64,000 nucleotides of DNA, taken from the NCBI RefSeq assembly GCF_019973375.1, contig NZ_BPTV01000001.1:2063104-2127103 (forward strand), in the 5' to 3' direction. Shown here in pieces: positions 26,848 through 36,685 of this stretch; position 1 is the stretch's first letter; each line of letters begins with the position of its first letter. The notes under the pieces are model-generated. The model was not told the origin of the DNA. It was given only the letters and a program-made list of their open reading frames with translations, and ran no database searches. Origin of the DNA: Prevotella lacticifex. Its GTDB lineage: Bacteria > Bacteroidota > Bacteroidia > Bacteroidales > Bacteroidaceae. Made by a program: the position numbers and the translations under genes.

Positions 26848-27834
26848 TTATATCCGTTTCAGAATATCCGCGCAGAGGCTCTCATGGCGACGAATCATCC
26901 ATTCAGCCAACCCTGTCATGATTATGGTCTCGAACAAGAAGTAAGCCCATGGCAAATCCAACAGACACAGTGCATACATCACCATGGCGCGGACATTGAA
27001 TGTCAGGATGTTAGCTATCTTCATCAGTGGCAGCGACCGCTTGCGAAACTCCTGCTTGATATCGTCGGGAACGGCTGCCATACTTCCGTACCTGCGGTTA
27101 ACCTTCTCCCTGAGAATCTGGAAGTTCGGTGTCAGCCGCTCTTGTCGGGCAGTATATCCGACATACGTCTTGAGGAAAGCCTTCCAGAGCACATTGCCCT
27201 TCCACGGCGTGGAATCGTATATCCCGCGCTGCTTCTTCGACGTGTCGAGTTCGCTGCCATCCTTTCCGTTCACCACAAAGAGATGAATCTGCCGGTAGTA
27301 ATCGGCTATGCCGCACTGTCCGCTATGGCATACGAAACCGGAGAAGAGACACAGCAGGAGCAGCAACCCAGTGAAGAACAGCGTGTTACCGTTGTTGTCG
27401 GCAATATCAAACCACCCGAATTCGACTGAATGATGGTAGTAGAATCTCACCACGAGAGCTAAATAAATAGGTATGAACCACACCTCGCTGGCCGCACCGT
27501 CGAGGATCCGACCCAACCGAGTTTTCTGGTTTGTCATCCGTGCCAGCTGACCGTCGGCACTGTCGAGGAAGTCGGCCACTGCAAGCATCACAACGGCAAT
27601 GATGTTCATCTTCAGACCATGGAGTCCACAATAGCGGTAACTGCCACTGGCAAAGAACCATGCCGAAGCGGCACCGATAATCATCGACAGCACGGTCACA
27701 CCATTAGGATGGACGTGTAGCTTCTTAAAAAACACGGCGAAGAGATAACCCACAGGGCGCGTCCACACCTTGTCGAGCCACTCCTCAGTATCCTCCGATT
27801 TGAAAGTCTTAGCAACCTTTTCCCTTAGTGACAT
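26848..27834 (-). CDS. CDP-alcohol phosphatidyltransferase family protein (probable phosphatidylinositol-phosphate synthase)
   Basis: A membrane enzyme of 328 residues moving a phosphatidyl group from CDP-diacylglycerol to an alcohol. The signature D-x2-DG-x2-AR-x8-G-x3-D is intact in DSADGQLARM...GRILD. The eighth conserved residue, normally Asp (the proposed catalytic base), is Ser in DGAASE. Several membrane helices flank it. Being third in an operon begun by inositol-phosphate synthase, it most likely uses inositol phosphate, as in inositol-lipid loci of Bacteroidetes. That substrate is inferred from context. Confidence 0.8.
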   Translation of the reverse strand: MSLREKVAKTFKSEDTEEWLDKVWTRPVGYLFAVFFKKLHVHPNGVTVLSMIIGAASAWFFASGSYRYCGLHGLKMNIIAVVMLAVADFLDSADGQLARMTNQKTRLGRILDGAASEVWFIPIYLALVVRFYYHHSVEFGWFDIADNNGNTLFFTGLLLLLCLFSGFVCHSGQCGIADYYRQIHLFVVNGKDGSELDTSKKQRGIYDSTPWKGNVLWKAFLKTYVGYTARQERLTPNFQILREKVNRRYGSMAAVPDDIKQEFRKRSLPLMKIANILTFNVRAMVMYALCLLDLPWAYFLFETIIMTGLAEWMIRRHESLCADILKRI

Positions 27835-27855
27835 AGTTTTACTATATAATAGTGT

Positions 27856-28905
27856 TTATCCTTTTATTCTCATCAACAATACTCCTATCGCATCCCATAT
27901 TATTTCTCTCAGCCGACAGACGATGCTCACGGTCATGCCAATGCCCGTAGTCAGACCAAACACCGTGACAGCCATGGCATATCCGCCCTCACGGGTTCCG
28001 AGCTGCATGGGAATGAAACCAAGAATATTGGCAAAAAGCGACGTGAAAGCCAGAATCAGGAAACTCTGAATGAAGAGCACCAGTCCATCGGCAAATCCCG
28101 TCAGCGGCACAACCCCGAGCGACAAAAGGATGAAGAACACCTCCAAACTCTGAAGGATGCGGCCAACATACTCAATGGTGAAACTCTTTCTGAATACGCT
28201 CTTGTTCTGTTGGCGGAGCTGGCTTATCTGCTTGTCGATATTGCCAATGGCCTCACCATATTTATCCTCCATCCTCTGCGACCAGCGGTGGAGCCCCGGC
28301 AGACGGCCGATGCCGCGGAGCATCTTCATGACAAAGCCGTTGCGGTAGCCTTTTTTAAATATGTAAACGCCTCCATAGCTGAATATCGCCCCGAAGACGA
28401 GAACCACAGCCAGTGCTGCGTCAATCTTTGCCAATCCCAGGACAGCTAAGACCAGATAGACAGCCACTGCCGTCAGCCAGAACCAGAAGTGGGTGTAGAT
28501 GTGCGTCATGCTGTGGAGCAGCACCGACGAGGTAGCACGCTGAGTGCCAACCCGTTCCTTGAGCTCCACTATCTTGTAAGGCTCGCTGCCGAGGAGCCCC
28601 ATCGGGGTGAGACTGTTAAGAGCGAACCCCGTTACCGTCCACTTGTAAATAGTAGCCAGACCGACATTGCACGGACCCTGACCACGAAGGATTGTCAGCC
28701 ACGCATAGGCACTCATAAGATACAATGGTGCCCACATCGTCAGTACGGCTGCGGGCAACCACCATGTCTTGAAGATTATGTCGGACAACTTTTCCCAGCT
28801 GACATCGAAGGAGAATACCATCACGACGATGGACACAAGTCCGACGACGAACATCGAAGCCTTGAAAATCGCCTCGCCAGAAATATGATTTTGTTTCTCC
28901 TTCAT
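27856..28905 (-). CDS. Flippase-like integral membrane protein (LPG_synthase_TM)
   Basis: About 349 residues with roughly eight hydrophobic segments, in the family of the membrane domain of lysylphosphatidylglycerol synthase (motifs SLTPMGLLGSEPYK, and IPMQLGTREGGYAM near the end). It lacks the soluble lysyl-transferase domain, so it is more likely a lipid transporter or flippase. The start at 28905 is 20 bp past the previous stop; an in-frame ATG at 28950 would overlap that gene. Position between inositol-phosphate synthase and the CDP-alcohol transferase suggests transport of an inositol lipid (inference). Confidence 0.82.
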   Translation of the reverse strand: MKEKQNHISGEAIFKASMFVVGLVSIVVMVFSFDVSWEKLSDIIFKTWWLPAAVLTMWAPLYLMSAYAWLTILRGQGPCNVGLATIYKWTVTGFALNSLTPMGLLGSEPYKIVELKERVGTQRATSSVLLHSMTHIYTHFWFWLTAVAVYLVLAVLGLAKIDAALAVVLVFGAIFSYGGVYIFKKGYRNGFVMKMLRGIGRLPGLHRWSQRMEDKYGEAIGNIDKQISQLRQQNKSVFRKSFTIEYVGRILQSLEVFFILLSLGVVPLTGFADGLVLFIQSFLILAFTSLFANILGFIPMQLGTREGGYAMAVTVFGLTTGIGMTVSIVCRLREIIWDAIGVLLMRIKG

Positions 28906-28924
28906 GTCAATGGGGCTATTGTTG

Positions 28925-30232
28925 TCAGTCGATTTCTTCGTCAGCCTCATAACCTCCCATCTCGCGGATAGCGTTCTTGAGCATGACGTACTGGTCGAAA
29001 AGGTTGTTTACAGCCTCCTCGCCCTTGGTATAGTCGTGCATCGGACTCTTGAGGAAGAAGCTCAGGAAGCGCTGTATACCGTAGCGTCCGGCGCGTGCAG
29101 CAAGGTCCATGAGCAGCGTGAGGTCGAGCAGAAGAGGTGCTGCGAGGATGGAGTCGCGACAGAGGAAGTTTATCTTTATCTGCATCGGATAGCCCATCCA
29201 GCCGAATATGTCGAGATTGTCCCATCCCTCCTTATTATCGTTGCGCGGTGGATAATAGTTGATACGCACCTTGTGGTAGATATTTCCGTAGAGGTCGGGC
29301 TGGTCCTCCTTTCTCAGGATTGTCTCGAGAGTCGATAGCTTCGACACCTCCTTGGTATGGAAGTTTGCCGGTTCGTCGAGGACGAGACCGTCGCGGTTGC
29401 CGAGGATGTTCGTCGAGAACCATCCCGCCAGACCGAGGTTGCGCACCTTCAGTATGGGCGCGAAACCGCTCTTGACGAGGGTCTGTCCCGTCTTGAAGTC
29501 CTTGCCGGCGATAGGCATCTTCGTCTTTTCAGCCAACTCCCACATTGCTGGAATGTCGACGGTAGTATTAGGAGCACCCATAATGAAAGGAGCGCCCTCG
29601 GTGAGAGCTGCGTAAGCATAGCACATCGACGGGGCCACATGCTCGCGGTCGTCGTCCTTCATGGCCTTCTCCAGTGCGGCGAGGGTGCCGTGGTACTGTT
29701 CGTTGTATGGAACGTAAATCTCCGTCGAGGCAGCCCAGATGACCACCACACGTGCACAGCCGTTCTCCTTCTTGAAGTTGCGGATGTCCTCCCGGAGGGC
29801 CTCAACCATCTCCCAGCGGGTCTTGCAGTTCTTGACGTTATCACCGTCAAGACGCTTAGCGTAGTTGCGGTCGAAGGCAGCCTTCAGCGGTTTGATAGCC
29901 TCGAGCTCATCGCGCACGGGCTCAATGTCCTTAGCCTTGAGCACCTCAGCGTAGACAGCGGCCTGATAAGCATTCTGAGGATATACATCCCATGTGCCGA
30001 AGACAATGTCGTTGAGGTCGGCCAAGGGCACAATGTCCTTATAATGAAGATATTTCTTCTCACTTCCGCGGCCCACGCGGATCTTGTCGTACTGGGTCAT
30101 CGAGCCAATAGGCTTGGCCAGACCCTTGCGTGCCATGAGCACACCGGTCATGAAGGTAGTAGCTACTGCGCCACAACCCACAACCATAATTCCCAGCTTT
30201 CCGTCAGCTGGTTTGACGTTCGTTTGTTTCAT
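28925..30232 (-). CDS. ino1: myo-Inositol-1-phosphate synthase
   Basis: Converts glucose 6-phosphate to inositol 3-phosphate using NAD. 435 residues. The NAD-binding GCGAVATTFMTG is near 20-31, ASTEIYVPY in the middle, then GKDFKTGQT, LGNRDG, KVRINYYPPR and FGWMGYPMQIKINFLCRDS, which fit the bacterial/eukaryotic synthase family. It leads the operon with the flippase-like and CDP-alcohol transferase genes, a layout known for inositol lipid synthesis in gut Bacteroidetes. Confidence 0.95.
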   Translation of the reverse strand: MKQTNVKPADGKLGIMVVGCGAVATTFMTGVLMARKGLAKPIGSMTQYDKIRVGRGSEKKYLHYKDIVPLADLNDIVFGTWDVYPQNAYQAAVYAEVLKAKDIEPVRDELEAIKPLKAAFDRNYAKRLDGDNVKNCKTRWEMVEALREDIRNFKKENGCARVVVIWAASTEIYVPYNEQYHGTLAALEKAMKDDDREHVAPSMCYAYAALTEGAPFIMGAPNTTVDIPAMWELAEKTKMPIAGKDFKTGQTLVKSGFAPILKVRNLGLAGWFSTNILGNRDGLVLDEPANFHTKEVSKLSTLETILRKEDQPDLYGNIYHKVRINYYPPRNDNKEGWDNLDIFGWMGYPMQIKINFLCRDSILAAPLLLDLTLLMDLAARAGRYGIQRFLSFFLKSPMHDYTKGEEAVNNLFDQYVMLKNAIREMGGYEADEEID

Positions 30233-30364
30233 TAATATTTTAGTTTTTTGGAAAATGATGATTTTCTAAGTTCTTTCTCAAGCATATCTCCTCCCTTTTA
30301 TGACCGGTTTGTAACCTACTATGTTCCTTTTAGGAAACCGATACAGTAAATCAAGTTTTCAGCG

Positions 30365-30395
30365 CAAAGTTATATGTTATTTTTCATATACAAAA
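30365..30395 (-). promoter_or_regulatory. Promoter of the inositol-lipid operon
   Basis: On the minus strand, -33 TTTTG (30391-30395) and -7 TAACTTTG (30365-30372), 18-bp spacer, 130 bp upstream of ino1. The leader between them and the gene shows no clear hairpin. Confidence 0.75.
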
Positions 30396-30591
30396 CATTA
30401 TATGACTCTTTTAACAGCATTTAAGCATCGTTTCCATCTGACCTTGATATATGTCATCGATTGACTGACAACGACATACCGGGGCGGAAATCGTCCCGGC
30501 GGTCAGCAGTCGATGCGAGGTCCATCGTCCGGCAGCAGTGTCCTGACCTCGGATGTCGGCGCATCATCATCGGCCGTGGACAGCCATAGAG

Positions 30592-30700
30592 ATGCAAAAC
30601 GGGCCGTTTCAGCGTGTGAAACGGCCCGTTTCGAACTCCAATATGGACCAAATCGCAACGCGAAATGGCATGTATTGGCAACGTGTTGGTTTTCAATAGA
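30592..30700. repeat. Palindrome array C, 22-bp period
   Basis: AAAACGGGCCGTTTC, GAAACGGCCCGTTTC and a decayed AATATGGACCAAATC with 7-nt spacers (AGCGTGT, GAACTCC, GCAACGC), then the family's right end GAAATGGCATGTATTGGCAA. Same design as A, B and D. Confidence 0.9.
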
Positions 30701-30800
30701 TTACGGAAACGGCAGTGAATTGAAGATTGGATGAAATATCTCTACTGTCTTCCGCACCGTCCGCAGGTGCAAGCACAGACTGTCTACAATAGCCGGAACA

Positions 30801-33800
30801 TTACTTTCGGCTGACGCTCACGGCGCTGCCTCCCTGCCGTCCGATGAACTCCGGGGCATAAGCACACTGCGCCGTGCATGACCCGGAAGTGTAGTCGCCG
30901 GCGCGGTCGATGAAGTAGTCGAACTCAACGACATGCGTTCCCTTTGCCATCCGGTCGAAGAAGAAAGCCGTGGAGCTCGCGCGCGGAGCGACGTAGCATC
31001 CGTCCCTGTAGCCCGAGAGCTGGGCAACGGGCTCGAGACAAGCAGCCCGCTTATCGACAATCTCAACGAAGTCGTAGTCGCGGTCGGCCTTTACGGTTAT
31101 GCGAACCCTCACCCTGTCGCCGACTTTCAGCTGCGATGCCGGCTTTCCATCGGCGGCAACGATCTCCCGCTTGACGCTGATGCCACTCGAGAGGGTGCCT
31201 ATTTCGGCTGCGGGCTGTAGGAACTGTGCGTAGACAGCACCCCAGCTGACACCTGCCGAGGTCTTGCTGATGTCGACAGAACCGGCTGCCGAAGCTGTGG
31301 CCTCAGTGCTTATGTCCTTCATAACGTAGCCCGTTCCTGCCTCACCCTGTGGCAGGGCGATGGCCTTTCCACCTACGCTGACCCTCGGAGCCGCGGCCGT
31401 GGCAAGGGTTGCGGCTGCCGATGCCGACAGCGATCCCTCTGTTCCGACGGGAGCCATGAAGGCGTAAATAGCATTAGCCGATGCCAACGGCGACTCCCAC
31501 GTCTGGGTGCGCTTCTCCTGCAGGAGCCAACGGCGCATCTCAGCTATCGTTGCCGTATCGTTAGGGCGAAGGCGGAGCCAAGCCTCGATAGCTGCCGTCT
31601 GAGTAGGAATCTTATAGTCGAACCAGCTGTAGGCTGCTTTCCGTGTGTCGAAATAGCGGCCCACAGGTTCCTTATAGACTGAGTATTCGCTGATGCTGCG
31701 CAGGTATTCGTCGGCAGTCTTGTTGCGGCCGTACATCGCGAGGATGACGGCGGCGTTGGCTTTGCCGTAGATGGTAAGTGCGCGCGGCTGCTTGGCGAGT
31801 TTGTCGACGATATAACGGATGTCGGCAGTGGTCCGGCGATGAGCCAGTGCAGAGGCGTAAACATAGTCGCAGAGGGCATCCGACGGCCACACCACAATCT
31901 TCTTTGCATCGAGACGCTGCATCTGGGCCACCTCCTTGGCGGCTTTCTTGTCGAGGAACGACCACACTGTGGCTCCGCGGCTACGGTCGTTGAGTAGGGC
32001 CGCAGCACTCTCCCGACCGTCACCGCCACGGCCCGCAACAGCGGTGATGGCATCGAGACGGACGAGAGTCTTGGCCACGGCCACCGTCATCGGGAAGGAG
32101 CCGTACATTCCCGGCCACCACGAGAAGGAGCCGTCGGGATTAATCAGATTGCGGAGCTCACCCTTGATGGTGGCAAGACTGTTGTCGAGACTATTCTCAT
32201 CGAAGTAAGCCGCGAGCGCACGCTTGCGCGCTGCATCGTCGTCGGAGGCTTTCAGCCATGGTGTCGATTCCAGACCGAGTGCCTTAAGGTCGTCGTTGAG
32301 CTTCAGACTGCTCTCGAGCGACGAGCCACCATTGGCTGCCGCCATGCGCCACTGACTGAACACATTTTTTATATGAGCGTTTGAGCCAATAATCATCCGC
32401 GAAATGCTGTTGGCGAAGTAAGCCGTCGAGAGCGACACCGCATCCTTGTCGTTGGCGTTGGCAACATAAGGAAGGGCCTGAACCATGAGCCACGCGGGGT
32501 TGTTGGTGTATTCGAGCTTTACCCTTACGTTGTCGGCAGCCTTAGGAAACAGACTGCTGAGGGGGATATTCGTTGTCGACGGTCCCACCTGAGTGAATGG
32601 ATAGGTGTTGACAACCGGCTCACGATTAGGTACAACGGCGAGATACTGCTGCTCGCCATCGGCAAATCCGTCGCCCTCGGCCGTCACCCTGACGATGAGC
32701 ATGCCACCGTCGGCCACTGCCGGACACTTGTCGACGGGAATGGCAAAGAAGGCTGTAGCCGTACTGCCGGAGTCGACGCTGAACTGCTGTCGCTCGGTGG
32801 TGATCACCTTCTCGGTGGCGGCATCGAGGAGTTCCATTGTGGCTGTGCCGCTGACACCGTGGTCGGAGGTGTTGGAGATGCGGGCACTGAGCTGCGTCTT
32901 GTCGCCGACACGCACGAAGCGCGGTGCGTTGGGTTCCACCATGACGGTCTTTGCAGCCACGACATCGGCTGTTATCATGCCGTAGTTGACGTCGGTATCG
33001 TGGGCCAGACCCATGAAACGCCAAGTGGTGACAGCCTCAGGGAGGGTGAATTTCATCGTGATATTACCCTCGCTATCGGTGGTAAGACGCGGATAGAAGA
33101 AGGCCGTGGCGTTGAGATTCTCACGGATATTCACATCCTTTTTGTCTGTGGCGTCGTCGTCGGCAGCCTCTTTCTTTCTTACGACAGCCACCTCCATAAG
33201 CGCCGGTTCGGCCGCGGCAAAGTCGTTGACCTTCATCCGGACTTTCATCCCCGCAGCAGTCCCCATGAGCATGTTGCTCCGCGTCAGCCTGTAGTTGCGA
33301 CCGGGCGATGTCAGCCATCCGTCGCTGAGACCGGCATAATAAGAGTCGTCGATGGAGCGGAACGACAAAGGGCTGTCCTTCAGAAGACTGATATTGGCGT
33401 AAGAATTGGCGTAGAGAGTGGGCCGCGAGACACCGAGCCACTCAGCCGACGGCAGCGACTGGCTGTAGCTGGGCTCAAAGCTCCATTCGTGTTTCAGCAG
33501 CTGGTCAAGACTCTTGTCGTAGAGCGTGGCCATGAGCTGGGCGTTGGCGGGACGTGGCTCAGCCTTCCGGCCACCGGCAGGGGCGAGCACGGTGAGCGTC
33601 CACTCCTCTTTCTGTCCGGGGAGCAGCCGGTTGCGGAACGTCTTCCACGACAGACGCAGACGGTTGTCGACGTCGGGGCGTACGATTTCAGCTCTGTGGA
33701 TGTAGGTGATGCCATCACGAACCCACGCAACGTTCATCACGAGGCCGTCGCCATAACTCTCTTTATACGTTAACTTGCGAGTAGTGAGGGCGTTACTCTG

Positions 33801-36458
33801 GTCGATGGCTCCCTGCTCAATGATTTCGTTGCGGGCTGAGAGAATCGTGTAGACAACATGCTGGCGGTCGTCGCTGGAGCCAAACTGCACACTGACGGGC
33901 GATCCGTCGGCGGGAAACTTCGCGGCACTCTGCCAGAACCAGTCGTGGGTGGTGACGACGGGACGCTTGTCGGTGGCGGAGAATACGACGAACGGCTTGC
34001 GCAGGGTGTCGGTGCCGCAGACAGCCGTGAGCACGTAGGCCCCCGACACTGCTTTCCATCCGTTCTTAGCACCGATGGCCACGGCCGTATTGGCCTTGGC
34101 CGGGAGCCACTTGGCGGTGGCGGCAGCGTGCGACGGTTCGTCGACACGCCACATCACGTCGCCGGGAATCTCCTTTCCAGCCATATTGACGCGGCGGAAG
34201 GTGACAGTGGAGAGCGAGTCGATGAGAATCTTGTCGGGCAGGTCGCAGGTGAGAACCGTGGCGTTGGTGCCGAGCGGAAGGGTCATTTCGCCCTCGTGGC
34301 TCTCACCGCCCGCGTCGGTGACCTTGGCTCCAACGGATATATTATAATAATGGTATAGACGGCGGCCTTCTTTCATCAGGGCAGCGTCGGCATCGGGGAG
34401 AACCACAGGCACGCGCAGACTGAAACTGCCGTCGGCACCGGTTCTGACTGTTCCCTGGGCGAGCGTTGTGCCGTCGGAGGTTCCGGACACCCACCGCCAC
34501 CACCACACATTACGGCGCACAACGGTGTAAGCGACATCAGCATTCTGCACAGCCACACCCGAATAGGTGCGGGCACGGCCGCTGACGGTAATCGTGTCGC
34601 CGGCGGTGTAGGCCCCGGTATAATCGTCGAAAGTCACCTCGAAGGTGGGGCGCTTATATTCCTCTACGTTGAAATAGACTGATTCCGAGGCATCAGCGGT
34701 TTGAGCCGTGACGGAGAACTGGCCCGTGAGACCGGCGGCTGGCAGCGCAAAATCGGTCGAAGCGGTACCGAAGCGGTCGGTGGTGGCGGTGGTTGTGGCC
34801 ACCTCCTTATAGTTGGCGTCGCGGAGGGTGAACGTCACACGGCGGTCGGCAGCAGCACTGCGGTGGCGCGTGGCATCGTCCTGACGATAGACGATGGCTG
34901 CGGTGTGGACGGTTTGTCCGGGGCGGTAGAGGCTGCGGTCGGTGAACATCGACATGCGCTCCGTGGCCATCGGGGTGCTCGAATTGTAGTAGTCGGAGTA
35001 GATGCCCGTGGAGGGTGCGGCCTTATCGGCATCGGTATAGGCCCACACGTTCATGCCGCCATTCTCCTTGCGTGCGAAAATGACTTCGCCCTTGCGGTCT
35101 GTAGTGAGATTGCTGACGGTGCCCTTCTGTCCATAATGACGGTTCTCGGTGACGCGGATGTGGGCTCCAGCAAGGGGCTGACCGGTGGTAGCATCGACAA
35201 CGACAAACCGCGTCTTGCCCCCGGGGAGGCTCTCGCTGACGAAGGCCACATTGCTTACATTATATATACGGTATACGGCGTGGGGTGTGGGGGTCGATGC
35301 GTCGCAGCCGAAAGTGAACTTCATGAGCCACACTCCCACGGGAAGGGCGGGAACACTGATGCTGTCGGAAGTGGTCTCGTAGCCATGGGCGAAAGTTATT
35401 GACTTCTCGACGGTTACGGCCGTGGAGGGAATGGCCATGGCGAGGACCTTCTTCAGTCCGGCATCGCTGGAGGCATCGAGTTGTGTGGCCCCGTCGGTGT
35501 TGAGACGGGTGAGGGTGAGGGTGAGTTTACTGATGTTGCGCGAGGAGAACCGCAACGTCGAGGCTTTAGCGGGAATGGTTGTCCGTGAGCCGCCAAGGGT
35601 CTGAAACTCAGCGCGCAGGAGCTGACGCTGGCCGTTGCGAACGGTGTTGATATTCTTCCACGACGGCCACCGGCTGATGACCGTCTGACCATAGTCGTAT
35701 TTCGCTCCGGCATCGGCGTTCGTCGATTCGGGCATGAGCGAATAACGGCGGACAGCAGCCTCGGCGCAGACATCGACGTCGCCATACTCGGCAATGACGC
35801 TGTCGAGGGCGGCTATCGACTCACGGTCAGTCCTGCCCGTGGCGGTGGCCGACAGCAGAGCCGACAGACAAGCGGCAGCCCTGTTGCCGTGGGCCTTATA
35901 GTAACGCTCAAGCAGCGGGCTGTTGTCGGTGAGGATGCCGACGACATGGAGGAGGTCGTCGTTAAAATACTTGCTGTCGTAGCCCGACACCTGTGTCATA
36001 GCCGTCACCAACGGCTCGTAGGTTCCGGCCTTGACGGCGGCAAGGGCATCGGGATTGGCCATGGCCTTAGCCCAATAGTCGCGCTGAAGGCGTTGGCGGT
36101 CGGCACCAAGACTGTAGTTGGCGCGGTAGATATCGCCGAGGATGGCGTAATAGACTGAGCGCAGGACGGGCGACGACGTGGCTGCGGCAGCCGACGAAAG
36201 TCGCTGAATCTCAGCTTGCAGCGAGTCGGGGCTGACCGTCACACGACAGGAGCTGCGACGCATGCCGGCGGCAAGGAGCTGACCGTAGTTGCCCTCACGG
36301 CTGGCCTTGGCCACAATCTTGTCGAGAGCCGAAATCTCGGTCTGGGGCAAGTCCTTGGCCTGGGCGTCGCCGACACTCTTCCACAGCTGGCCGTAACTCT
36401 GCGCAAAGGCCAGTGAGGGGAAGAGAACGGAAATGATGATAAACAACAATTGCTTCAT
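30801..36458 (-). CDS. Alpha-2-macroglobulin family protein lacking the thioester
   Basis: A very large (1885 residues) secreted or anchored protein with a signal peptide (MKQLLFIIISVLFPSLAFA). From about residue 390 come MG2-like beta-sandwich domains (for example LYRPGQTVHTAAIVYRQ start and TDRFGTASTDF), then the A2M core (about 1180 onward: ITMKFTLPEAVTTWRFMGLA start, PNAPRFVRVGD), the alpha-helical toroid domain and the receptor-binding-like end. The thioester motif GCGEQ is missing; at its place is PYVANANDKDAVSL. It is therefore not a covalent protease trap of the usual kind. Bacterial versions are thought to guard the periplasm or act in envelope stress. It stands alone, with no penicillin-binding protein partner beside it. 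Confidence 0.92.
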   Translation of the reverse strand: MKQLLFIIISVLFPSLAFAQSYGQLWKSVGDAQAKDLPQTEISALDKIVAKASREGNYGQLLAAGMRRSSCRVTVSPDSLQAEIQRLSSAAAATSSPVLRSVYYAILGDIYRANYSLGADRQRLQRDYWAKAMANPDALAAVKAGTYEPLVTAMTQVSGYDSKYFNDDLLHVVGILTDNSPLLERYYKAHGNRAAACLSALLSATATGRTDRESIAALDSVIAEYGDVDVCAEAAVRRYSLMPESTNADAGAKYDYGQTVISRWPSWKNINTVRNGQRQLLRAEFQTLGGSRTTIPAKASTLRFSSRNISKLTLTLTRLNTDGATQLDASSDAGLKKVLAMAIPSTAVTVEKSITFAHGYETTSDSISVPALPVGVWLMKFTFGCDASTPTPHAVYRIYNVSNVAFVSESLPGGKTRFVVVDATTGQPLAGAHIRVTENRHYGQKGTVSNLTTDRKGEVIFARKENGGMNVWAYTDADKAAPSTGIYSDYYNSSTPMATERMSMFTDRSLYRPGQTVHTAAIVYRQDDATRHRSAAADRRVTFTLRDANYKEVATTTATTDRFGTASTDFALPAAGLTGQFSVTAQTADASESVYFNVEEYKRPTFEVTFDDYTGAYTAGDTITVSGRARTYSGVAVQNADVAYTVVRRNVWWWRWVSGTSDGTTLAQGTVRTGADGSFSLRVPVVLPDADAALMKEGRRLYHYYNISVGAKVTDAGGESHEGEMTLPLGTNATVLTCDLPDKILIDSLSTVTFRRVNMAGKEIPGDVMWRVDEPSHAAATAKWLPAKANTAVAIGAKNGWKAVSGAYVLTAVCGTDTLRKPFVVFSATDKRPVVTTHDWFWQSAAKFPADGSPVSVQFGSSDDRQHVVYTILSARNEIIEQGAIDQSNALTTRKLTYKESYGDGLVMNVAWVRDGITYIHRAEIVRPDVDNRLRLSWKTFRNRLLPGQKEEWTLTVLAPAGGRKAEPRPANAQLMATLYDKSLDQLLKHEWSFEPSYSQSLPSAEWLGVSRPTLYANSYANISLLKDSPLSFRSIDDSYYAGLSDGWLTSPGRNYRLTRSNMLMGTAAGMKVRMKVNDFAAAEPALMEVAVVRKKEAADDDATDKKDVNIRENLNATAFFYPRLTTDSEGNITMKFTLPEAVTTWRFMGLAHDTDVNYGMITADVVAAKTVMVEPNAPRFVRVGDKTQLSARISNTSDHGVSGTATMELLDAATEKVITTERQQFSVDSGSTATAFFAIPVDKCPAVADGGMLIVRVTAEGDGFADGEQQYLAVVPNREPVVNTYPFTQVGPSTTNIPLSSLFPKAADNVRVKLEYTNNPAWLMVQALPYVANANDKDAVSLSTAYFANSISRMIIGSNAHIKNVFSQWRMAAANGGSSLESSLKLNDDLKALGLESTPWLKASDDDAARKRALAAYFDENSLDNSLATIKGELRNLINPDGSFSWWPGMYGSFPMTVAVAKTLVRLDAITAVAGRGGDGRESAAALLNDRSRGATVWSFLDKKAAKEVAQMQRLDAKKIVVWPSDALCDYVYASALAHRRTTADIRYIVDKLAKQPRALTIYGKANAAVILAMYGRNKTADEYLRSISEYSVYKEPVGRYFDTRKAAYSWFDYKIPTQTAAIEAWLRLRPNDTATIAEMRRWLLQEKRTQTWESPLASANAIYAFMAPVGTEGSLSASAAATLATAAAPRVSVGGKAIALPQGEAGTGYVMKDISTEATASAAGSVDISKTSAGVSWGAVYAQFLQPAAEIGTLSSGISVKREIVAADGKPASQLKVGDRVRVRITVKADRDYDFVEIVDKRAACLEPVAQLSGYRDGCYVAPRASSTAFFFDRMAKGTHVVEFDYFIDRAGDYTSGSCTAQCAYAPEFIGRQGGSAVSVSRK

Positions 36459-36628
36459 ATACGTTATCTTATTGTTATTCGTTGATACTCAATGGGAAAT
36501 TTATTTTTATCCCAACAAAATTACAACAAAGAAATGGCACGGACAAGAAAAAATTGCCTCACAATTGGTTAATGGTTGTTAAACCAACTTTTTGCAAGCG
36601 TTTCCTTCGCCGAATAAAAATAAATTAA

Positions 36629-36636
36629 TACCTTTG
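36629..36636 (+). promoter_or_regulatory. -7 element upstream of the GH94 gene
   Basis: TACCTTTG at 36629-36636, 50 bp before the start codon. The matching -33 (TTCG near 36606-36609) is weak. Confidence 0.6.
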
Positions 36637-36685
36637 CACTGAACCAAATTCATACCTTAGCGCATAAACCAAAAAAAACTTCATT

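Larger units (their letters stand above)
30233..30800. other. Gene-free gap with palindrome array C
   Basis: It contains the ino1 promoter and array C (30592-30700). The stretch 30430-30590 is GC-rich with no recognised feature. Confidence 0.65.
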
